Source of the DNA: a virus | IMG/VR virus record: IMGVR_UViG_3300009320_000004 | Span: 58,782-122,781 of that record | Reading direction: 5' to 3' (one strand) | Length of the DNA: 64,000 bases | Shown: positions 56,951-63,176 of the stretch, piece after piece | How the letters are laid out: each line of letters starts with the position of its first letter | Numbering within the stretch: the first letter of the stretch is position 1 | Position numbers and translations under genes: made by a program | Notes under the pieces: model-generated | The model's input: the letters and a program-made list of their open reading frames with translations, nothing else | The model's database searches: none | What the model was told of the DNA's origin: nothing

Positions 56951-57363
56951 ACGATTCCATTGACGCAGGACACGACGCCCATGGCCAGAAGCACGAGGGT
57001 CCAGAAGCCCACGGGGCGGCGGATGGCCGGAGTGCCTAACGTCAAGCCTATCAAGTACGTCTCGAACCGGGCGTTGTAGGCCACTGCGAAGGCAATCGTC
57101 AGGCTGCCCCACAGGGCCAGAAAGATGCTGGCCTCTGTCACCCCTTTGCCGTCGATGATGTGGGCTTGGGCGAACAGGGCGGCGGCACCGAAAATCAGAA
57201 CAGCTCCGCCCCCGGTGATGTGGGTGAGTCCCACTCCCGCGTCCTCCCCACCCGGCTGGTAGCCCTTGTCCATAGCCGAAAGGACAGTCGCCACGACCAT
57301 CGCAAACGCCCCGAAGAAGGCGACCACCTGAGCTGCCAGAAGAAGACCTTGAAAGATGTTCAT
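56926..57363 (-). CDS. Four-pass membrane protein (145 aa)
   Basis: ATG 57363 gives four hydrophobic segments (LLLAAQVVAFFGAFAMVVATV; VLIFGAAALFAQAHI; FLALWGSLTIAFAVAY; FWTLVLLAMGVVSCVNGI). No pore, transporter or holin signature identifies it. It overlaps the next upstream gene by four bases, one of three consecutive membrane genes. Confidence 0.6.
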   Translation of the reverse strand: MNIFQGLLLAAQVVAFFGAFAMVVATVLSAMDKGYQPGGEDAGVGLTHITGGGAVLIFGAAALFAQAHIIDGKGVTEASIFLALWGSLTIAFAVAYNARFETYLIGLTLGTPAIRRPVGFWTLVLLAMGVVSCVNGIVGGLGLAQ

Positions 57364-57854
57364 GAGTGCAACCCCGCGTCGCAAGAGTCCCCCGGCCCGG
57401 CTCCGCAGATGTGGCAGTAGGCGACCTCGGTGGTGCCGTGTGAGACATCCCGAGCGCAGGGCGTCGCATTGTCCTTGTCCACGCCGCACCACGGGCAGAA
57501 CCGTCCCGAAGCAGGGTGTCCGCCCGTCGCCCTCGCCGCCCGGAGCGTGTTCAGGCAGGGCGCTCCTTCGTAGGCGTACTGGATTTGTATCTGGTTGGGG
57601 GTCGCGGGGAACGCGAACTTCGCCCGGTCGAACACTACCTCGCCGGTTTCCGGGTCGAAGTCGAAGGCGTCATCGGGGACGGGCTGCCCGTTGACCTGAA
57701 TGGTCGGTCGGCCACAAAGCCCCCGTGTCCGGTGGTCCTTACGCCGCAGCCCCGGTATCCGGGGCACCACGAAGAAAGCCCCCACCACGAGGCCCACCAG
57801 CACTCCTGCGAGAAGACCCCAGTCCGAGGCGGTCATGGCCAAGATTGCCAGCAT
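57360..57854 (-). CDS. Membrane-anchored protein with Cys-rich ends
   Basis: ATG 57854 overlaps the upstream stop (TGATG). One N-terminal hydrophobic segment (WGLLAGVLVGLVVGAFFVV) then a strand-rich domain (PTIQVNGQPVPDDAFDFD, YAYEGAPC) resembling a phage tail or repeat-like motif. It ends with a zinc knuckle CHICGAGPGDSCDAGLH. The same ending occurs in the neighbouring gene's product (CASCGAGPDEECDPKKH). Confidence 0.55.
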   Translation of the reverse strand: MLAILAMTASDWGLLAGVLVGLVVGAFFVVPRIPGLRRKDHRTRGLCGRPTIQVNGQPVPDDAFDFDPETGEVVFDRAKFAFPATPNQIQIQYAYEGAPCLNTLRAARATGGHPASGRFCPWCGVDKDNATPCARDVSHGTTEVAYCHICGAGPGDSCDAGLHS

Positions 57855-58396
57855 CACTTCCGCCTCCGCTTCGCACCCTTGTTGCGCGTCCGGGCGGGCC
57901 TGTCATCCCCGGATTTCTCGCGCCGCAGGTGCTTCTTGGGGTCACACTCCTCGTCGGGTCCGGCTCCGCACGACGCGCACCAGCCTCCGAGCTTCCGACT
58001 GGTGTTTATCCGCTGACCACAGGCCGTGCAGTACATATTGGCCGTCGCGGTCACGATGAGCGGAACCCACCCGGCGTCGTGCCTGTTCCACAGGTAGTTG
58101 AGAGCGATGGAGCCAAGCGTCCCTACAGCAATCATGCTCAGGACGCAGATGTAGGCCGCAATGGGCATCGGACCCCCATGCACGAACGCAGCGACCGCCC
58201 CCAGAATCCCGGTCATGAACTGAGCAGTCAGGAGGCCCCCGGTGATGATGTGCCGGACGGACGCCCACTTGTAGACCGGGACGAGGTATGTCCCGGTAAC
58301 GGCGGTGTCCTTGCGGACCGACCAGCCCACCGTGGTCAGGCCCACCAGACCGCCCAGAATCGTCAACGCACATGCAACAAGAAAAATGGTGTCCAT
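57854..58396 (-). CDS. Membrane protein with zinc-knuckle tail
   Basis: Three to four hydrophobic segments (IFLVACALTILGGLVGL; IITGGLLTAQFMTGILGAV; YICVLSMIAVGTLGSIAL) and a cytoplasmic tail with two Cys pairs (YCTACG, CASCGAGPDEECD) and a basic end. First gene of the membrane operon downstream of the PRPP synthetase. Its tail shares a motif with the next gene's product, suggesting partners or a duplicated module. Confidence 0.6.
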   Translation of the reverse strand: MDTIFLVACALTILGGLVGLTTVGWSVRKDTAVTGTYLVPVYKWASVRHIITGGLLTAQFMTGILGAVAAFVHGGPMPIAAYICVLSMIAVGTLGSIALNYLWNRHDAGWVPLIVTATANMYCTACGQRINTSRKLGGWCASCGAGPDEECDPKKHLRREKSGDDRPARTRNKGAKRRRK

Positions 58397-58407
58397 GTCG
58401 GGACCTC

Positions 58408-59355
58408 CTAATCGAACAGCGGGCTGAGAGGGGCCTCGCTGTGAATGCGCTGGATGGCGTCCGCGAACACTTCGGTCACTGTGACCAGATGGAGCTTGCT
58501 GCCCCGGCTCTGCTTCTTCATGGTCGGGATTGTATCCGCGACCAAGACCCGGCGGATGGGGGACATTTCGAGCCGCTCCACGGCCTCCCCTTCCAAGACC
58601 GGGTGCGTAACGACTGCCTCGACCGATGCCGCCTCGTGTTCCATGAGGAAGTGGGCTGCATTGCAGAGCGTCTCGGCGGTGGCCGTCTCGTCGTCGATGA
58701 GGAGACAGTGCTTCCCCACGATGTCGCCCACCATGGAACTCACGTAAGACCTGTCGTCGTCTTCCCCCGTGCGCCGCTTGTCGATGACGGCGATGGGGAG
58801 GTCCAGCTTGTTGGCGAAGGGGGCCGCTTCCTTGGCCTCCCCGATGTCGCTGGCCACGACCACGTAGTCCGTCAGGTCCTCCACGGACAGGGCCGTGGTC
58901 AGGGCGTTGATGGCTCTCAGGTGGTCCACGGGGATGTGGAAGAACCCCTCGATTTGGGCCGAGTGCAGGTCCATGGTCAGCACCCGGTCCGCTCCTGCCG
59001 TCTGTAGCATGTCGGCAATGAGCCGGGCGGCGATGCTGATTCGGGGCTTGTCCTTCTTGTCCGACCGCACGTAGGGGAAGTAGGGGATGACCGCCGTGAT
59101 TCGCTCCGCCGAGGCGTAACGCAGCGCGTCAATGGTCAGCATCATTTCCATGATGTGGTCGTTCACGGGCGGACACGAGGTCTGGATGTAGAAGACATCC
59201 TTGCCCCGGACGTTGTTCTCGGCCTGAACCATCAGGTTGTCGTTGACGAACCTCTTGACGGTCATCATTTCGGCGGGGATTCCGAGGAGATGGCACACGG
59301 CTCGGGTGAACGCCGGGTACGAGGAACCTCCCATCACTACCAGTTCGCCGTGCAT
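58408..59355 (-). CDS. PRPP synthetase-family protein with altered ribose-phosphate loop
   Basis: A 315-residue ribose-phosphate pyrophosphokinase homologue: RGKDVFYIQTSCPPVNDHIM, ITAVIPYFPYVRSDKK, MDLHSAQIEGFFHIPVDHL with catalytic-site His131. The pyrophosphate region reads DDETATAET (221-229) where the family has DDxxDTxGT: the Asp and Gly at positions 225 and 228 are Ala and Glu. These residues form the ribose-5-phosphate loop, so a different or larger ribosyl substrate is plausible. It lies directly downstream of the PARP gene and probably supplies PRPP or an ADP-ribose derivative for NAD+ synthesis. No nicotinamide phosphoribosyltransferase gene is in the window. Confidence 0.78.
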   Translation of the reverse strand: MHGELVVMGGSSYPAFTRAVCHLLGIPAEMMTVKRFVNDNLMVQAENNVRGKDVFYIQTSCPPVNDHIMEMMLTIDALRYASAERITAVIPYFPYVRSDKKDKPRISIAARLIADMLQTAGADRVLTMDLHSAQIEGFFHIPVDHLRAINALTTALSVEDLTDYVVVASDIGEAKEAAPFANKLDLPIAVIDKRRTGEDDDRSYVSSMVGDIVGKHCLLIDDETATAETLCNAAHFLMEHEAASVEAVVTHPVLEGEAVERLEMSPIRRVLVADTIPTMKKQSRGSKLHLVTVTEVFADAIQRIHSEAPLSPLFD

Positions 59356-59359
59356 GGGT

Positions 59360-59369
59360 CACTCTACCC
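59360..59369 (-). promoter_or_regulatory. GGGTAGAGTG box at the PRPP synthetase start
   Basis: Minus-strand GGGTAGAGTG ends four bases before ATG 59355 in the 24-base PARP-PRPP synthetase gap. Either a promoter giving an almost leaderless transcript or a degenerate ribosome-binding region. Confidence 0.35.
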
Positions 59370-59379
59370 TCTGACCGAC

Positions 59380-61020
59380 CTAGTTCAGCCAGTCGAACTC
59401 GATGATGTAGCGGATGCGCTGGTAGTGGGGGTCGAAGATGACATGCTCGTCATTTTCGAGCCGGTGGCCTCTGTCGCCGCCCACGCCGAACACGCTGTCC
59501 GTGTCGCCCGGAGGGGAACCCCACGAGCCGGTCGAGGGAGCGCGGTAGGCATTGCCCATCACCATGTCGCAGAGGAACATGAAGCAGCCCCGGTTGGCCA
59601 CTCCGCCCCCGCCGCCGTAGTAGCCCCGGCCCGTGTAGCCGTAGGACTTGCGCCAGTCGGTTGCGAAGTAGACGCCGTGACCGAAGTTGGCTCCGGTGAT
59701 TTGCGCTCCGGGGAGGCTCCGGGGGAGCCGGAAGTTGTCACCCAAGATGGGGGCGATGTTGACCGGGCGCGTGCCGTGGATGGCCATGATGACGTTGGCC
59801 TGTGCGAACAGGTCGGCCTCTTGCGCGTTCAAGTCCTTGCGCCGGGGCTGAAGATTCGCCTTGAGGCCGAACCGGCCCTTGCGCTTGGAGCCGACCGCTG
59901 CGACCTTGGCCATGAACGGGGCGTCCCGGTCGGGCCGCTCCACCATGAAGATGTGCTTCACACGGGCGGACCCACGTCCGAGGTATCCGTGACGGTTGTT
60001 GGACATCTGTGTGAACGCCGACGCCAGCCACGCGGCATCGCCGCGAGGGTCGAGCCACGTCAGCTTCGCGTTGAGCAGGCTGTCCGGGTCCACGTCGGGA
60101 GCCTTCGTGGCGGTGGAGAAGTCCTCGTTGCCCAACGCGGCCTCAAAGGCATCCAAGTCCTGTTGAAGGACGAGGATGTTGTTGGCCGACAGGATAGCCT
60201 CCGTGGCGTCCTGACCACCGCGAGGGATGGGCCGAGGCACGAGGGCCGCGACCAGTTTGGACAGGGCGATGAGGTCGTTGTCCTCGACCTGACGGTGAAC
60301 GTCGTTGCCGACCTTCTTGATGCGGTCCAGAGCCGCCGGGATGAGGTCGTTGCGAACTTCGTTGATGGTGTCCATCGTCGGGGTGATGCCCGAAGCCGCC
60401 GAGAGCGACCGGGCGTAGGTCTTGGTCCCGCCCACGAGGGCTGCGGCCAGCGACGCGACCTCGGGCTGGAAGGTGCGCGAGGGCTTGGCCGCTTTCTTCG
60501 CCTTGGGGGCGGCCTTGGGAGCCGCCGTCTTGGTGACACCCGAGTCGTCCTTGATGGTATAGGCATCCGGCAGACCCTTCTCACGGGTGGCGAGGCGCTG
60601 GACGAGGTATCCGTCCTTGCCCTTCTTGGCCGTCCAGATGAGCTTCCCGGCGATGGTCTGCTGGATGAGCCGCTTGACGTTCTTGCTGCCGCACTGCTTG
60701 GCGAAGAAGTCACGGGCGTCGCCCTCTCCGGTGCATTCGACGAACTGGAAGTCACCGCCGCCGAACCCGCCGTTCCACGACTTCGCGGCCTTCATGCGGC
60801 CCCATTCGAGGTAGACGAACCAGCGACCGCTGCCCTGTACCACGCCAGCGTGGTAATACTTGGCGTTGTTCGCTTCACCGAACTGGTTGACGCAGCCCAT
60901 GTCCGCGATGCCCACGTCCGAGCCGAAGTCGCCTTGGTCGTTCGCGGGGCGTCCCATGTACTTGAAGTCATCCGCCGAGAGTCCGGCAGGCATCTCTTTT
61001 CGTCCGAGTTTCGTGGCCAT
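59380..61020 (-). CDS. WGR-domain poly(ADP-ribose) polymerase (PARP1-like)
   Basis: A 546-residue enzyme. Residues ~50-115 are a WGR domain (YYHAGVVQGSGRWFVYLEWG, a Gly-rich loop and a helix). Residues ~170-300 are helical and resemble the PARP regulatory domain (LSAASGITPTMDTINEV; LSKLVAALVPRPIPRG). Residues ~350-546 form the ART domain with H415 (AIHGTR), Y451 (GHGVYFATDW) and E525 (NDEHVIFDP), the H-Y-E triad needed for NAD+ binding and chain elongation. No zinc finger or BRCT is present, as in bacterial PARPs. It may sense DNA breaks and modify host proteins or DNA-bound factors. Downstream of element 13. Confidence 0.9.
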   Translation of the reverse strand: MATKLGRKEMPAGLSADDFKYMGRPANDQGDFGSDVGIADMGCVNQFGEANNAKYYHAGVVQGSGRWFVYLEWGRMKAAKSWNGGFGGGDFQFVECTGEGDARDFFAKQCGSKNVKRLIQQTIAGKLIWTAKKGKDGYLVQRLATREKGLPDAYTIKDDSGVTKTAAPKAAPKAKKAAKPSRTFQPEVASLAAALVGGTKTYARSLSAASGITPTMDTINEVRNDLIPAALDRIKKVGNDVHRQVEDNDLIALSKLVAALVPRPIPRGGQDATEAILSANNILVLQQDLDAFEAALGNEDFSTATKAPDVDPDSLLNAKLTWLDPRGDAAWLASAFTQMSNNRHGYLGRGSARVKHIFMVERPDRDAPFMAKVAAVGSKRKGRFGLKANLQPRRKDLNAQEADLFAQANVIMAIHGTRPVNIAPILGDNFRLPRSLPGAQITGANFGHGVYFATDWRKSYGYTGRGYYGGGGGVANRGCFMFLCDMVMGNAYRAPSTGSWGSPPGDTDSVFGVGGDRGHRLENDEHVIFDPHYQRIRYIIEFDWLN

Positions 61021-61048
61021 CGGGTGATTCCTCCTACGCCTGTATCCT

Positions 61049-61077
61049 CTACTCTATTGAGCCGCTCCTAAGCCCCC
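61049..61077 (-). promoter_or_regulatory. Bipartite promoter-like element 13 (minus)
   Basis: Reading leftward: GGGGGCTTAG, 13 bases, GAGTAG, 29 bases upstream of the PARP ATG. It starts immediately after the TGA stop of the upstream gene. Confidence 0.75.
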
Positions 61078-62475
61078 TCAAAGGCCCATGCGCTTGATGT
61101 GCTTCCTGATGCTCTCGGGCAGGAAGTCCAGCAGACCCTCGACGGAAGTCCCGCCGTTGCCTTCCTTGGGGGCCGGTCCCGGCCCTATCCCGTGGCTGAA
61201 GGCGCGGATGTAGGGGTCGTAGTACCCGTCGCATCCGAGGTCACGCATGATTTCACGCAGGTTGCGCTGGACAACCTGTTCGTGAGCTTCCCCGAAGATG
61301 GTGAATACGTCACCCCTCGGTCGTATCGTGTCGAGGTCATTGGCCTTGCGGACCGAGAAGATGTACGGGCCGACGATGACTTCGACGCCCTTCCGGGCGG
61401 CCTTGAGGGCTTGGAACAGCTTGTTCTTGGCTCCGGCTTCGGCCAGTTTCGGGGCCAGTTCCACGATGTGCGACCGGATGAAGTCCGGCACCTTGATGAT
61501 GCGGTCGTAGGGCAGCTTGTTGGCCTTGATGGCGATGTGCTGGATGTCGCCGTCGAGCTTCAGCACGCGGACGCCACCGCACCCCGGACCGACGATGATG
61601 CCGAGAAGCCCCTTGTCGAGCTTCCAGAGGTCGCCGGGACGGAGCGCGGCGATGAACTTCTCCACCGTCTCCCGGTCCCGTCTGGCCTCAGCCTCCCGTT
61701 GCTGGTACTGCGCCCGGTCCCTTTCGGCCCGTTGCGCTAGGACAGCACTGTCTTCCATGCTCCGCAGATGGTTACGGACGGCCTCTCCCAAGACCCGCCC
61801 CGCGTCCGGGTAGTGGTTCGTCATGGACATCCCGAATACTTGGACCCCGAAAGCCCTGTGAAGGTCCTCGGAGGTGATGCAGACGACCACCCGGTAGGCC
61901 GTGCCTTTGACAAGGGGCTGAATCGCCTCCACGAGTGCCTTGGTGTGTTCGGCCAGCTTCCCCCGGAGGAACGATACGGGGGACGGGGGCTTGTGCTTCC
62001 ACCTGCAACTCGGAAGCATGTCTTCGACGAGCTGCCACGCATGGGCGAGGCTGTCGCGGGTGGGCATTTCGTGGCCGAGGCCGTTCTCGAAGTAGCCGTG
62101 CTTCGACCATGTGTAGAAGCCGAAGCTGACCCCATCGGGATGCGTCTTGTGCTGGTCGCCGTTGACCCCGATGGACAACCGCACATGCCCCTCCTCCCAC
62201 AGCTTGGTGACGGCCTCTTGCAGCGCCGTCGCGTGAGCCTTGACTTCCGGCTTGTCGAAGGCGTCCGCCATCGCCGTGAGTACCTTCGTCTCCTTCACGG
62301 GGATGTGCGGGGTCGCGTCGGGGGCCGAAGTGCAGTGGGGGTGGTAGATGCCCGGCCTCTCGGTCGTCTTGGCCGACATACGAATCCAGACCGCATCCTC
62401 GTCCTTGTGAATGGTCTTGCCGCAAGCACCACAGGTGGCTGCCTGCTGGCAGATGATGTTCATACGCTCGTCCAT
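61078..62475 (-). CDS. Protein with PARP-type zinc-finger-like N terminus
   Basis: ATG 62475 has AAGGAGAC upstream; 465 residues. The N terminus has C-x2-C-x26-H-x2-C (CGACGKTIHKDEDAVW ... YHPHC), close to the CCHC pattern of PARP1 zinc fingers, which read broken DNA; other treble-clef fingers could give the same pattern. A central helical/strand domain (about 60-270) and a coiled coil (RAERDRAQYQQREAEARRDR) follow. The C-terminal ~160 residues begin LRPGDLWKLDKGLLGIIVG and are of unknown fold. It lies upstream of the PARP gene in the same direction, under element 14. Confidence 0.6.
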   Translation of the reverse strand: MDERMNIICQQAATCGACGKTIHKDEDAVWIRMSAKTTERPGIYHPHCTSAPDATPHIPVKETKVLTAMADAFDKPEVKAHATALQEAVTKLWEEGHVRLSIGVNGDQHKTHPDGVSFGFYTWSKHGYFENGLGHEMPTRDSLAHAWQLVEDMLPSCRWKHKPPSPVSFLRGKLAEHTKALVEAIQPLVKGTAYRVVVCITSEDLHRAFGVQVFGMSMTNHYPDAGRVLGEAVRNHLRSMEDSAVLAQRAERDRAQYQQREAEARRDRETVEKFIAALRPGDLWKLDKGLLGIIVGPGCGGVRVLKLDGDIQHIAIKANKLPYDRIIKVPDFIRSHIVELAPKLAEAGAKNKLFQALKAARKGVEVIVGPYIFSVRKANDLDTIRPRGDVFTIFGEAHEQVVQRNLREIMRDLGCDGYYDPYIRAFSHGIGPGPAPKEGNGGTSVEGLLDFLPESIRKHIKRMGL

Positions 62476-62503
62476 GTCACGTCTCCTTCGTGTCCTGCTG
62501 TCT

Positions 62504-62532
62504 CTACTCGCTCGGCGCGGTCCTAAGCCCCC
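62504..62532 (-). promoter_or_regulatory. Bipartite promoter-like element 14 (minus)
   Basis: Reading leftward: GGGGGCTTAG, 13 bases, GAGTAG, 28 bases upstream of ATG 62475. Divergent partner of element 7; the 41 bases between include a CCCA...TGGG hairpin. Confidence 0.75.
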
Positions 62533-62573
62533 TCCCAGAATCTTGGGATGCGCGGCCACTACTAAAGGAAAGA

Positions 62574-62601
62574 GGGGCTTAGGACTGAAATCCGCGAGTT
62601 G
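62574..62601 (+). promoter_or_regulatory. Bipartite promoter-like element 7
   Basis: GGGGCTTAG, 13 bases, GAGTTG, 29 bases before ATG 62630. Confidence 0.75.
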
Positions 62602-62629
62602 AGAGGGCAGGACATTGAGGAGAACGACG

Positions 62630-63121
62630 ATGGCTGACCCGAAATTGACAATCAAGAACTACCGGAGTGCCGGTCACGGCATGGAAGGCGAGATGTGGTC
62701 CTGCACCCTGTACGTGGACGGCAAGCGAGCCGCGCTCGTGAGCGACAGCGGCAACGGCGCTGAACTGAACATCGACTGGTCCCCAAGCGGTGGCTTCCGC
62801 TTCCGCCCCGGACCCGTGGGTGAGAAAGTGCTGGCCTATGTGAAGGGCCTCCCGCCCCTCCCGCCCACCCCGGACTACCCCCGCGAGCTTCCGATGGACC
62901 TCGACCTGCTCATTCAGCAGATGGTTGACGACATGCTGGAAGAGAAGAAGCTGAAGCAGTGGTGCAAGAAGTCGATGGTCCTGCGTGACCCCGACGCCCC
63001 GGAGGGGCAGTACCTCCGCTACAAGACGGCCTACAATCCGACGCTGGCCGAACACGCCCGGAGGCACTTCGCGGCCAAGGGCGTCAACATCGAAGTCATC
63101 AACGAGAGGTTCGCCACCTGA
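62630..63121 (+). CDS. Hypothetical protein (163 aa)
   Basis: ATG 62630 has GAGGAG upstream. Strand-rich N terminus (LTIKNYRSAGHGMEGEMWSC; LYVDGKRAALVSDSGNG), a helical middle with Asp/Glu/Lys (LLIQQMVDDMLEEKKLKQW) and a C-terminal helix. It matches a bacterial/phage family of unknown function in layout. Its stop is just before element 8. Confidence 0.55.
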   Translation: MADPKLTIKNYRSAGHGMEGEMWSCTLYVDGKRAALVSDSGNGAELNIDWSPSGGFRFRPGPVGEKVLAYVKGLPPLPPTPDYPRELPMDLDLLIQQMVDDMLEEKKLKQWCKKSMVLRDPDAPEGQYLRYKTAYNPTLAEHARRHFAAKGVNIEVINERFAT

Positions 63122-63125
63122 CCGA

Positions 63126-63154
63126 GGGGGCTTAGAACCGTCCCCATAGAGTAG
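63126..63154 (+). promoter_or_regulatory. Bipartite promoter-like element 8
   Basis: GGGGGCTTAG, 13 bases, GAGTAGTGTA, then AAGGGAGG and the ligase ATG at 63177. Confidence 0.75.
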
Positions 63155-63176
63155 TGTACGCAGAAGGGAGGCGAAG

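Noticed and set aside
59155-61071. 638-codon plus-strand frame opposite the PARP gene
   Set aside because: The minus-strand PARP motifs are unambiguous; the plus frame lacks any.
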